A DNA stretch of 64,000 nucleotides from Candidatus Aminicenantota bacterium. GTDB taxonomy: Bacteria; Acidobacteriota; Aminicenantia; Aminicenantales; Aminicenantaceae. A model generated the notes under the pieces. That model did no database searches and was not told the origin of the DNA. It saw only the letters and a list, made by a program, of their open reading frames with translations. How positions within the stretch are numbered: the first letter of the stretch is position 1; each line of letters opens with the position of its first letter. The DNA is taken from assembly GCA_020348385.1 (NCBI GenBank), contig CP070750.1, positions 3,982,239-4,046,238 on the forward strand, written 5' to 3'. The position numbers were made by a program, and so were the translations under genes. This document shows, in pieces, positions 53,591 to 61,989 of this stretch.

Positions 53591-53772
53591 CTCCACTCTC
53601 CCGCTTCCTTGTTTTGTTCATTGCCCATTTTATTCGCAAATATCATGCCAATGCATAACTTGTTTATTATGAATATGTTAGTGATAGTCAAAACGGATGG
53701 AAGGGTGACAAAATTGACAATTATTCGTACTTTGTAACAAATATTGCCATTTTTTTTGCCCCCCAATTTTCC

Positions 53773-54222
53773 CTAAACGATGCGAATATATAAGAAAAAA
53801 ACTTCGTAGATCACCAGAAAAAAGTATAGGGAAAAAATAAGGTAAAGAAAGATGTAGGCTTTGATTTTTCCGAACATGATAAAATTTTTGTGGACCAAAA
53901 GGATAATCAGGCTGATGACCGTCATCAGATACTTCACTATCAGAGACACCTCAGGAAACCTGTCAAGGAATTTTATCATCAGCGGATTCAGTTCTCTCCC
54001 GCCGTTATGGATTATTTTCAGGGTGAAATACGCATCGAAAACACACAGAACCAAGATCGAAAGGACCAATGCCAGATATTTGGCGTCGTACCGGTCGACA
54101 TAATAGTTCTGGTCCTCTTCCTTTCGACGAGCATGCCTTCTCTTTCCTTTGAAGATGTATTTGCTGAAGGGGCGGGTGGACAATTTTCGCCGGTCAGGTT
54201 TTATTCGTCTGTCTATCTGCAT
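53773..54222 (-). CDS. DUF5658-family membrane protein
   Basis: A 149-residue protein with an Arg-rich cytoplasmic N-terminus (RRIKPDRRK, KGKRRHARRKEED, about 5-38) and four hydrophobic segments in residues 47-149. The motif YYVDRYDAKYLALVLSIL then FDAYFTLKIIHNGGRELNPLM fits DUF5658, membrane proteins of unknown function found in several deep-branching phyla. It is transcribed away from the sigma factor gene; the 262-bp gap between them holds one hairpin (54284-54316). Confidence 0.75.
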   Translation of the reverse strand: MQIDRRIKPDRRKLSTRPFSKYIFKGKRRHARRKEEDQNYYVDRYDAKYLALVLSILVLCVFDAYFTLKIIHNGGRELNPLMIKFLDRFPEVSLIVKYLMTVISLIILLVHKNFIMFGKIKAYIFLYLIFSLYFFLVIYEVFFLYIRIV

Positions 54223-54283
54223 AGGTCCCTGTGCGTCTATAAATTGTGTTTTCTATGATTTTATTTAAATGAAAAAAAGAGTC

Positions 54284-54316
54284 AATCATCCCCCGAGGTG
54301 AAATTGGGGGGTGATT
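54284..54316. other. Hairpin between divergent genes
   Basis: AATCATCCCCC (54284-54294) pairs with GGGGGGTGATT (54306-54316), including one G-T pair, across an 11-base loop. It lies upstream of the ECF sigma gene and of the divergent DUF5658 gene, so it is more likely a regulatory or chance structure than a terminator. Confidence 0.35.
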
Positions 54317-54484
54317 TTGTAAAAAAAGTTGACGTTCCAAATGTCATTTTTCCCTGAAAACCTCAGATGCTTTCAGGTATGTTTATTGCATACCTTCTAG
54401 AAATAAAACCAAATTATCCAAAATGAGGTATATGAATAGTATGAGGAGGGTGGAATTTTGCCTTTCTCGCGTGTTTAAAGGAGT

Positions 54485-54976
54485 GTGAGAGGAGAAGCTC
54501 TGATCGATATCGAATCTTTTTACGTCCGCTACGGCCCGATGGTCCTGAGACGGTGCCGCAGGATGCTCAAAAACGAGCAATCTGCCCATGATGCGATGCA
54601 TGAGGTGTTCCTGAAGATTTTATCCAATCAAAATCGCCTGAGCGGCGAATATCCTTCGGCTCTGCTGTACAGGATTGCCACAAATGTCTGCTTGAACAGA
54701 ATAAGAAACGAACAGAAACACACCTTGAGCGAATACCTGGACATCTTATACAACACATCGTTTTTCGAAAACCATGAGGCGAATATCTCAGCCCAAAATC
54801 TAATGGCCTATATCCTCTCGAAAGAGAAGGATTCCACCCGGCAGATCGCGATTTTGTATTTTGTCAACGGGATGACCATAAAAGAGATCGCCGAAACGAT
54901 GAACCTCTCCATATCCGGTGTCCACAAACACTTGGACAAGCTCCGACGGAAAATGCGGGATAAGGGAGAAATCTAA
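54485..54976 (+). CDS. ECF-type RNA polymerase sigma factor
   Basis: A 163-residue sigma-70 family protein with only regions 2 and 4. Region 2 has YVRYGPMVLRRCRRMLKNE, EVFLKILSNQ and YRIATNVCLNRIRNEQ; region 4 has IAILYFVNGMTIKEIAETMN with the helix-turn-helix SISGVHKHLDKLRRKM. The start is uncertain: GTG at 54485 has AAGGAG only one base away, while GAGGAG at 54488-54493 is better placed for a CTG at 54500. It overlaps the anti-sigma-like gene by one base (TAATG) and so opens the caspase/TonB locus, which it probably regulates. Confidence 0.9.
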   Translation: MRGEALIDIESFYVRYGPMVLRRCRRMLKNEQSAHDAMHEVFLKILSNQNRLSGEYPSALLYRIATNVCLNRIRNEQKHTLSEYLDILYNTSFFENHEANISAQNLMAYILSKEKDSTRQIAILYFVNGMTIKEIAETMNLSISGVHKHLDKLRRKMRDKGEI

Positions 54977-55785
54977 TGCATAAAGAAACCATCAGCGAAT
55001 ACTATTTAGAGAGATATGCTCTAGGGGAACTGCCCGACGAGGAAGAAGAAAAGATCCGTCGGTTATCCTCGTCTACCCCAGAAATACATGCCGCGCTGGA
55101 AGAGATAAAATCTTCCGATCGCGACATCCTTGCGCTCTATCCTCCTCAAACTGTGAAGACAAGACTACTGACACTTCTCGATGATAAGCCCAGCAAGCCG
55201 TTCCCTTTAAGACGAGTTCTCACCATCTCATCTGCTGTGGTCACCTTTCTGATTCTCATCCTTGTTCTTCCTTTACTCAAACAAAAACCCAGAGTTGTTT
55301 ACCCCGATGCAGAACAAGATGTAACGCTGATCAAGGGAATTCCCACGGTGGACCTTTCCCAAACACAGCTTCTTGTTTATCGCAAAATACAAGACCGCGT
55401 GGAAACATTATCGGATGGGGAGCAAGCCTGGGCAGGGGATCTGCTGCAGCTTGCCTATGTCACAACCCAAGACTCTTACGGTATGATCCTGTCGATAGAC
55501 GGAAGGGGTACCGTCACTCTTCACCTTCCTGAAAACACAGGAGAATCCACAAAACTGGAATTGCGTAAACAATTCCTTCTTCCCAATGCCATCGAGCTGG
55601 ATGATGCCCCCAAATTCGAGCGTTTTTTCTTCCTCACATCAGAGTCTCCGATCGATGTGGATGGCGTTTTGCAAGAAGCGCAGGATATGGCAAAAAATCC
55701 TGAGCAGGTCAAACAGGAAAATATGGACTTGCCGGAGAGTTTCAAACAATATTCCGTTCTTATCCTCAAAGGAGAGGGCTCATGA
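54976..55785 (+). CDS. Membrane anti-sigma-like protein with DUF4384-like sensor domain
   Basis: A 269-residue single-pass protein. Residues 1-78 are cytoplasmic and acidic (YLERYALGELPDEEEEKIRR), the usual opening of anti-sigma domains, though the zinc-binding HxxxCxxC pattern is absent. One membrane helix lies at about 81-101. The outer part (about 110-265) resembles DUF4384: DGEQAWAGDLLQLAYVTTQDSYG, ILSIDGRGTVTLHLPE and an FFFLTSESPIDV strand. The position directly after the sigma gene and before the caspase gene suggests it holds the sigma factor until an envelope signal arrives. Confidence 0.72.
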   Translation: MHKETISEYYLERYALGELPDEEEEKIRRLSSSTPEIHAALEEIKSSDRDILALYPPQTVKTRLLTLLDDKPSKPFPLRRVLTISSAVVTFLILILVLPLLKQKPRVVYPDAEQDVTLIKGIPTVDLSQTQLLVYRKIQDRVETLSDGEQAWAGDLLQLAYVTTQDSYGMILSIDGRGTVTLHLPENTGESTKLELRKQFLLPNAIELDDAPKFERFFFLTSESPIDVDGVLQEAQDMAKNPEQVKQENMDLPESFKQYSVLILKGEGS

Positions 55786-57794
55786 AGAGATACAAACTAT
55801 TAATCGGATTTATTCTTTTAGGTCTTTTTTGTCTCCCCTATCTCAAGGCCGACCAGAAGACAGATGAACTGTACACCCGTAGGTTTGCTTTTTTGGTTGG
55901 CGCCAATCATGGAGGAGAGGATAGGGTAACTCTGCGTTATGCGATAGACGATGCCAAGGAGGTGCAGAAGGTCCTGGAAGAGATGGGCGGGATTCTCCCA
56001 GATGACAGCTGTTTTCTGGCCAATCCCAGCAGAGAGGTCTTTTTCAAGGAGATAAAAACTCTTGCCGAAGATGTAAAACAGGCCAAAAAAAACTTCAGAC
56101 GAGTCGAAGTGATCTTCTACTATTCCGGCCACTCGGACGAGGAAAATCTCTTTTTGGGCAGAGAAAGGGTATCATATCTGGAATTCAAGGACTTGATCAC
56201 ATCATTGGGAGCTGATGTACGGATTGGTATACTCGACTCCTGTGCATCGGGAGCCTTGACCCTCCCCAAAGGAGTCATCAAAAAACCTCCATTTTTGATG
56301 GACACCGCCTACGACATGAAGGGTTATGCTTTTATCACTTCCAGCTCAGCCACCGAAGCCGCCCAGGAGTCCAGCCGGCTGAAGAGGTCATTTTTCACCC
56401 ATAACCTAATCTCCGGTATGCGCGGAGCGGCAGACAGGAACCAGGATGGTCGTATCACACTCAACGAAGCCTATCAGTTCGCTTTCGATGGGACACTGAA
56501 CCAAACGGAAAAAACCATGGCTGGCCCCCAACATCCCAGTTACCACATCGAGATGTCCGGGACCGGTGATGTGGTGATCACGGAAATCTGGAAAAGCACA
56601 GCGGTCCTGGTTCTTAAAAAAGACGTCGCCGGAAAGATATACATTCACAACAAGGACAATGTTTTAGTCGTGGAATTGAATAAGATGGCAGGCCAGGAGA
56701 TCTCCATAGGGCTGGATTCAGGTCCTTACCGGATTATCAGCATAGATGACAGCGCCATATGGGAGGCCACGGTGTCATTGGAGAGTGGAAAGAGTTCGGA
56801 ATTGGTCCAGGCAAAATTCAGCCAAGCCGATAAGATTCCCACCCAGCTCCGTGGCAATCTTCCTGTTTCTATTCCGGAACCAAAAGCAAGAAGAGCCAGC
56901 CGGTGGCGAATCGAAATATCCGGAGGATTTTCGAGTATAAATCCGGGGGATCTCAATCTAAGAGCCACATTCGATGACTTGTACGACACTTTCTACGGAG
57001 AGGACTATTTTCAGTATCAGGTTCAACAGGGTGAGATCGACTCGTTCGTTAAAACAAACGACGGAGGGAAAGCGCATCTTCTCCGACATTCTATCCCGGT
57101 TGGAATCAGATTGCGATATGGCATCACGAACTGGTTCGACATCTCATTCGGATTCAATTATTTCACCAGTGCAAGGGAGTCGAATTATAAAAACACATTC
57201 GAAGTTTTCGAATTGGAGGGTTCCCCGGCTTTGTACTCAGATGAATTTCTGAGTTACACATTATCTGCCAAAGGCTACGTCCCCTCGGTGGGAATTCACC
57301 TGGGAAAAAGGATCACGCCCTCTCTCAGGCTAGAGGGTTTTTTGACTGGAGGCCCGCTTTTTGCCGAATGTTCTTACTATTTGGATTGGAGCTCGGGATG
57401 GCCGGTTGTCGACTCAAGCGGGGATTTCGGGAATCTGAAAGAGGGTTTTTTAGAAGAAAAAGGAAGGGGGAGCGGGCTGGCTCTTCAGGTTGGAGCCAAG
57501 TTGGATTATGATTTCGCCAAACACTACGGATTATTCGTCGAAGGAGGATACGCGTATCAGGCCGTTTCCGAAATATCCGGCCCAGGCATTCGGTCCATGA
57601 CCTCCCACAGGGAAACTTGGGAAGGGGACTGGGGAATCAAGCAGGACATCAGGGAAAGGCCCTGGGGAACAGCTAGTTTTCTCTGGCCGTCGAATGCATG
57701 GGTGGTTTCCCAAGGAACATGGTGGCGAGCCAGGGATTTCGAGCTGAATCTGTCCGGTTTTCAGGTCAGATTGGGCATATATTTTCGCTTTTAA
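55782..57794 (+). CDS. Exported caspase-fold (C14) protease fused to an outer-membrane barrel
   Basis: A 670-residue protein with a signal peptide (about 1-23). Residues 33-262 form a caspase-like p20 domain: FAFLVGANHGG, catalytic His117 in YYSGHSDEE and catalytic Cys154 in LDSCASGAL. Asp218-Glu229 (DRNQDGRITLNE) matches a 12-residue EF-hand calcium loop. A linker (about 265-370) with beta strands leads to a barrel-like region (about 375-670) ending in LGIYFRF with a terminal Phe, as needed for outer-membrane assembly. That barrel is paralogous to the whole protein at 61986. It overlaps the anti-sigma gene by ATGA. Confidence 0.88.
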   Translation: MKRYKLLIGFILLGLFCLPYLKADQKTDELYTRRFAFLVGANHGGEDRVTLRYAIDDAKEVQKVLEEMGGILPDDSCFLANPSREVFFKEIKTLAEDVKQAKKNFRRVEVIFYYSGHSDEENLFLGRERVSYLEFKDLITSLGADVRIGILDSCASGALTLPKGVIKKPPFLMDTAYDMKGYAFITSSSATEAAQESSRLKRSFFTHNLISGMRGAADRNQDGRITLNEAYQFAFDGTLNQTEKTMAGPQHPSYHIEMSGTGDVVITEIWKSTAVLVLKKDVAGKIYIHNKDNVLVVELNKMAGQEISIGLDSGPYRIISIDDSAIWEATVSLESGKSSELVQAKFSQADKIPTQLRGNLPVSIPEPKARRASRWRIEISGGFSSINPGDLNLRATFDDLYDTFYGEDYFQYQVQQGEIDSFVKTNDGGKAHLLRHSIPVGIRLRYGITNWFDISFGFNYFTSARESNYKNTFEVFELEGSPALYSDEFLSYTLSAKGYVPSVGIHLGKRITPSLRLEGFLTGGPLFAECSYYLDWSSGWPVVDSSGDFGNLKEGFLEEKGRGSGLALQVGAKLDYDFAKHYGLFVEGGYAYQAVSEISGPGIRSMTSHRETWEGDWGIKQDIRERPWGTASFLWPSNAWVVSQGTWWRARDFELNLSGFQVRLGIYFRF

Positions 57795-57887
57795 CCTGAA
57801 TTATCCAGGTTAATTTATAGCTTTTCTCGACAATAAAAAAATGGCAAAAAAAACGGTGGAGTTTTCTACCCAAAAAAAGGAGACCCA

Positions 57888-60185
57888 ATGGTAAAAAATG
57901 AAGGATGGGATCGGATAATCAGTGTTTTTTTGTTGATCATCGGATTTCTGTTGGCAGCTGTTATCCTATCATGGGGCCAAACAAATGACCAAGATAAAAT
58001 CCCTTTGGGGATAATCAAGGGCCGGATTATCAACTACGAAACCCAAATGCCTTTATCCGGTGTGTCTGTCAAAATCAAAGATTCCGACCACTTGGTGCAG
58101 AGCGATGCAACGGGAATCTATGAATTGACAGACATACCGGTGGGACATTATGTTGTGGCATTCGAACTGGAGGGATATTACACGGATACCCGGACCGATG
58201 TCATCGTCCGCCCGGCCCGTACTATATTCGTTAACATCGAAATGTTTGCGGTCCGCATGCTAACCGAAGAGGTCCGGGTTACGGCGGATTATTTCCCCTC
58301 CACACCGGATAAACCCGGCAGTCAAAGGCAGTTCAACACGGAGGAACTGCGGCGCAATGCCGGATCGGCGGGAGATGTGAGCCGGGCCCTGTACGACGTC
58401 CCCGGGATAGCCAAGGCCGACGAAGAAGCCAACGATCTGATCGTCCGGGGCGGCAGTCCGGTGGAGAACGGATTTTATGTGGACAATATCTTCGTCCCCA
58501 ACATCAATCACTTTCCCCAATGGGGCGCTTCCGGCGGAAACATCAACATGCTGAACATGCACTTTATCGAAAGGCTGGATATCTACACCGGCGGATTCGA
58601 CGCACCCTTTGGCAACCGGCTCTCCTCCGTGATTGATATCGGTTACCGCGAAGGCAACAGGGAGAGCTTCAACGGGCAGGTCAATTTGAGCATGATCGGG
58701 TTCGGCGCACAGGCCGAAGGACCTCTGCCCAACAAGAAGGGCTCCTTTATGATTTCCGGATACCGTAGCTACCTGGATATCGTGTCCCAATTTTTGGGTT
58801 CGGACAATCCCTCGGACTACTACGACATCCAGGGCAAGCTCGTGTACGATATCGACGAGGCCAACCGCCTCTCCCTCCTGACGATCAACGGATACAGCGA
58901 AACCAAGGAGGACCGCCAAAAGGAAATGGAATCAGGATCCGATAATTACAATTGGGAAAGATTCAATATCTCGACCGTCGGCCTCAACTGGCGCCATGTA
59001 TGGGACGGCAGGGGTTTTTCCGACACTTCCCTTTCCTATTCCTATATGAAAGGGAAGGAAGATGGTTGGAGCCTACCGGACGAAGAGTCTCTCTATTATT
59101 TCAGCTATCGCGACCAATGGGTAACGCTCCGCAACACAAACCAGATCCACTTGGGCGCTTTCCATCAACTGAAATTCGGAGTGGAAGCTCAACACAACCG
59201 TTTTTTCAGCCACAACTTCGACGACGACGGCCCGATAAACCTTAACGGAACATACGGCGCGGCGTTTGTCACTTATCTCGTCTACCCGTTCGAAAACTTT
59301 TCCTTTTCCACAGGCTTCAGACTCGATTATTTCCCTTTCTCCGAACGGTTGCATCTGTCCCCGCGTCTCTCGTTTAACTGGGCGTTGACCAAGCGATTTT
59401 CTATAAACGGCGCTTTCGGGATGTTCCACCAGCAGATGCCGCTTTTCCTCCTCAAACAACACCCGGAAAACGTCAGACTAAACGAAATGCTCGCCCGTCA
59501 TATCGTCTTGGGCTTCAAATATCTCCTGTTTCCCGATACGCAGGCGACCCTAGAGATCTACGACAAACAATACGACCATTTCCCGATGTCATCCCTTGCG
59601 CCCTATTTTTTCCTGATCGACGATATAAGCGGGGATGATGCCATGTTTTACAATTGGGGACAGCTAGTGGATGAGGGAAAAGCCTACGTCAGGGGAGTGG
59701 AATTCACCATCCAGAAAAAACTGGCAAAAAATCTGTACGGACTGATCAGCTTGACCTATTACAGGGCCCGATACCGAGATCTGATGGGCCAATGGCGGAA
59801 TCGAGTGTACGATAACCGTTTCATCGTTTGCCTTTCCGGAGGATACAAGCCCAGCAAGTACTGGGAATTCAGCGCGCGCTGGACTTGGATGGGCGGCAAG
59901 GCTTATACTCCGGTCGACGAAGAAAAATCCATCGAATACGGATGGCCTTGGGTTTGGGTCGATGATATCATGGTCGGGCATCTCGATGCCTACAAAAACC
60001 TTTCCGTTCGAGCCGAGAGGCGGTTTAATTTCAACAAAACAAACCTCGTCATTTATGCCGGAGCATGGAATATTTTCGACCACGATAACGAACTCTACAG
60101 ATTCTGGGATTCATACGGAAATCAGTACATTTCGGAGTACATGTGGGGTGTCATTCCTTATATCGGCATCGAGTTCCAATTTTAG
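57888..60185 (+). CDS. TonB-dependent receptor with CarboxypepD_reg domain
   Basis: A 765-residue outer-membrane receptor. After a signal segment (about 10-31) comes a carboxypeptidase regulatory-like beta-sandwich (about 43-118, GIIKGRIINYETQMPLSGV), a TonB-box-like TEEVRVTA (about 126-133), a plug domain (VSRALYDVPGIAKADEEAND, VRGGSPVENGFYVDN) and a barrel ending in FQF. It should import a ligand using energy from TonB/ExbBD, which are not encoded here. AAGGAGA is well placed. It shares the locus with a sigma/anti-sigma pair, as in SusC-like or FecA-like control. Confidence 0.93.
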   Translation: MVKNEGWDRIISVFLLIIGFLLAAVILSWGQTNDQDKIPLGIIKGRIINYETQMPLSGVSVKIKDSDHLVQSDATGIYELTDIPVGHYVVAFELEGYYTDTRTDVIVRPARTIFVNIEMFAVRMLTEEVRVTADYFPSTPDKPGSQRQFNTEELRRNAGSAGDVSRALYDVPGIAKADEEANDLIVRGGSPVENGFYVDNIFVPNINHFPQWGASGGNINMLNMHFIERLDIYTGGFDAPFGNRLSSVIDIGYREGNRESFNGQVNLSMIGFGAQAEGPLPNKKGSFMISGYRSYLDIVSQFLGSDNPSDYYDIQGKLVYDIDEANRLSLLTINGYSETKEDRQKEMESGSDNYNWERFNISTVGLNWRHVWDGRGFSDTSLSYSYMKGKEDGWSLPDEESLYYFSYRDQWVTLRNTNQIHLGAFHQLKFGVEAQHNRFFSHNFDDDGPINLNGTYGAAFVTYLVYPFENFSFSTGFRLDYFPFSERLHLSPRLSFNWALTKRFSINGAFGMFHQQMPLFLLKQHPENVRLNEMLARHIVLGFKYLLFPDTQATLEIYDKQYDHFPMSSLAPYFFLIDDISGDDAMFYNWGQLVDEGKAYVRGVEFTIQKKLAKNLYGLISLTYYRARYRDLMGQWRNRVYDNRFIVCLSGGYKPSKYWEFSARWTWMGGKAYTPVDEEKSIEYGWPWVWVDDIMVGHLDAYKNLSVRAERRFNFNKTNLVIYAGAWNIFDHDNELYRFWDSYGNQYISEYMWGVIPYIGIEFQF

Positions 60186-60210
60186 ATTATAAGGAGATCC
60201 TGGAGGAAAA

Positions 60211-61989
60211 ATGAAAAAAATAATCCGGACATTCATTTTAGGACTGTGTATCGCGTTTGGGGCGGGAGCCGGAAATTCCCTGATTGCCCAAATCCAGCCA
60301 GAAGCGGGCTTTTGTTTCCTGGAAGAGAATGATTTTTACTTCCACACCAACAGCTATTTCAACCGTCTTCCCCTTCGTTGTTCCCAAGCGCGAATATGGC
60401 GTGTGTATCAACCGGCCGACAAGGATCCTACATCCAAGCCGCTTTTCGTGTTTTATAACGGCGGGCCGGGAGGAGCGACAAGCGCAGGGCTTTTCAGCGC
60501 CAACACCGGCCGTAACGCTGTTTCTGTCGACCCACAGACATACAAAGGCTCCGTCATCAGCAATCCCCATAGCTGGACCCGGATCGGGAACCTTCTGCAT
60601 GTCGACTCCCGAACAGCAGGTTTCTCTTACAGCATGATGGAGAACCCCCAAGATGATGCCCTGCGCCATGCCGAATGGGATGCCCAGAATTACAACGCCT
60701 TCATCGATGGGGCTGATTTTGTCAGGGTTCTGCTTCGTTTTCTTGCTGACCACCCCTCGATACAAAACAATCCTGTGGTGCTCGTTGTAGAAAGCTACGG
60801 GGGGATCCGGTCCCTCGTTATGCTGCACCTATTGCTTTTCTACCAGGATTACGCCAACGGAAATGCGATCTACCAAGATCCGGCATTGGTCCAGGAAATC
60901 CAAAATCACTACAACACCGTATTCCCCGAATATGCCGGCCAAACAGTCCCTCCTTCTGTCATCGCGCAGCAGTTCAGTCATCAGGTTTTGATCCAACCAG
61001 CCATCACCCGATACTATCAGAGATTGGTGGCGGTGGAAATGCTGGAAGCCCCGGGATCAATCCTCGACGACTTGGCAGAGGAGACGGGCGTCCCGTACAT
61101 ACGCTACGAGGACCAGCCCTGGGCAATCGCAAATCCCTCCCCTTTCAACATCATGAACAACATTTACGACTACATCGATCAAATCGGCCGCGACCCCTAT
61201 ATCTACTCCAAGCCGGCGGGATTTTTCAACGGTTTTTTCGATGCGGCGGCGGAACTGTTAACGCATTATGACAAGTTGAGCCAGATGACGGGAGTAGACA
61301 CGACAGGGATTCCCGAGCTCTATGCCTCAGCCCGACAACAGGCATATAAAATCAAGTTTTTAGAGGACTATGCATCCCTGATGTCCTATTCTGCATTATT
61401 GGGGCCTGCACCCAAGGTGAGCGACATCCAATCCTTTCTTTTTCCGTGCGCGGAAGAAGACATGACAACCGTTTTCGGGGCTCTTCAACCCTGGGATCGC
61501 TATTTTCTCGATCTGAACTATGATGTTTCCACAGCTTTTGCCCTGAACAGGACGGTCATGGAAAGTTATGACATTCATTACAGGTATTCCGAACGTTTTG
61601 GCGAGATGTTTTTGGATAATGTGGCTTTTGTCGAAACCTTCATCACTAACGCCGCCTATGATATCGTCGTTTATTGCCCGAGCCTACCGGACGCTCTGAC
61701 CTACCACGCATCGAAACTCAGCAGTTCGACACACGATGCTGTTGGCCCACCCCAGGCAGAGCGTCCGGGTCAAATACTCCTGGAATACAATCCAGGAAGC
61801 GTTCCCGGTTCCAACGTCACGACCCGGACCATCCGGTTTCCCTATTACGCCAACAGCGGCCATGCCGTTCCCATGACCGAACCGGGTGAAATGCTGGACG
61901 ATGTGACCTCGTGGCTGGAAAAAACAGGGTTTTTTGCCGACATAATGATGCGTCATCCATGCAAGCAGCGTCAAGGAGTGAAAAAATGA
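60211..61989 (+). CDS. Exported S10-type serine carboxypeptidase-like protein
   Basis: A 592-residue exported alpha/beta hydrolase (signal peptide about 1-26) of the peptidase S10 type. YNGGPGGAT at 82-90 corresponds to the S10 oxyanion motif NGGPGCSS, VDSRTAGFSYS (131-141) to the D-PAGTGFS motif, VESYGG with Ser195 to the nucleophile elbow GESYAG, and His551 (NSGHAVPMTEP) to the catalytic His. A cap region with aromatic segments lies between about 200 and 480. It would trim C-terminal residues from peptides at acidic pH. It ends by ATGA overlap with the next barrel gene. Confidence 0.85.
   Translation: MKKIIRTFILGLCIAFGAGAGNSLIAQIQPEAGFCFLEENDFYFHTNSYFNRLPLRCSQARIWRVYQPADKDPTSKPLFVFYNGGPGGATSAGLFSANTGRNAVSVDPQTYKGSVISNPHSWTRIGNLLHVDSRTAGFSYSMMENPQDDALRHAEWDAQNYNAFIDGADFVRVLLRFLADHPSIQNNPVVLVVESYGGIRSLVMLHLLLFYQDYANGNAIYQDPALVQEIQNHYNTVFPEYAGQTVPPSVIAQQFSHQVLIQPAITRYYQRLVAVEMLEAPGSILDDLAEETGVPYIRYEDQPWAIANPSPFNIMNNIYDYIDQIGRDPYIYSKPAGFFNGFFDAAAELLTHYDKLSQMTGVDTTGIPELYASARQQAYKIKFLEDYASLMSYSALLGPAPKVSDIQSFLFPCAEEDMTTVFGALQPWDRYFLDLNYDVSTAFALNRTVMESYDIHYRYSERFGEMFLDNVAFVETFITNAAYDIVVYCPSLPDALTYHASKLSSSTHDAVGPPQAERPGQILLEYNPGSVPGSNVTTRTIRFPYYANSGHAVPMTEPGEMLDDVTSWLEKTGFFADIMMRHPCKQRQGVKK

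Noticed and set aside
54452-54475. GGAATT...GTGTT as an ECF-type autoregulated promoter
   Set aside because: The spacing is wrong for a GGAAC-16-CGT type promoter and the site would be too close to the start codon.
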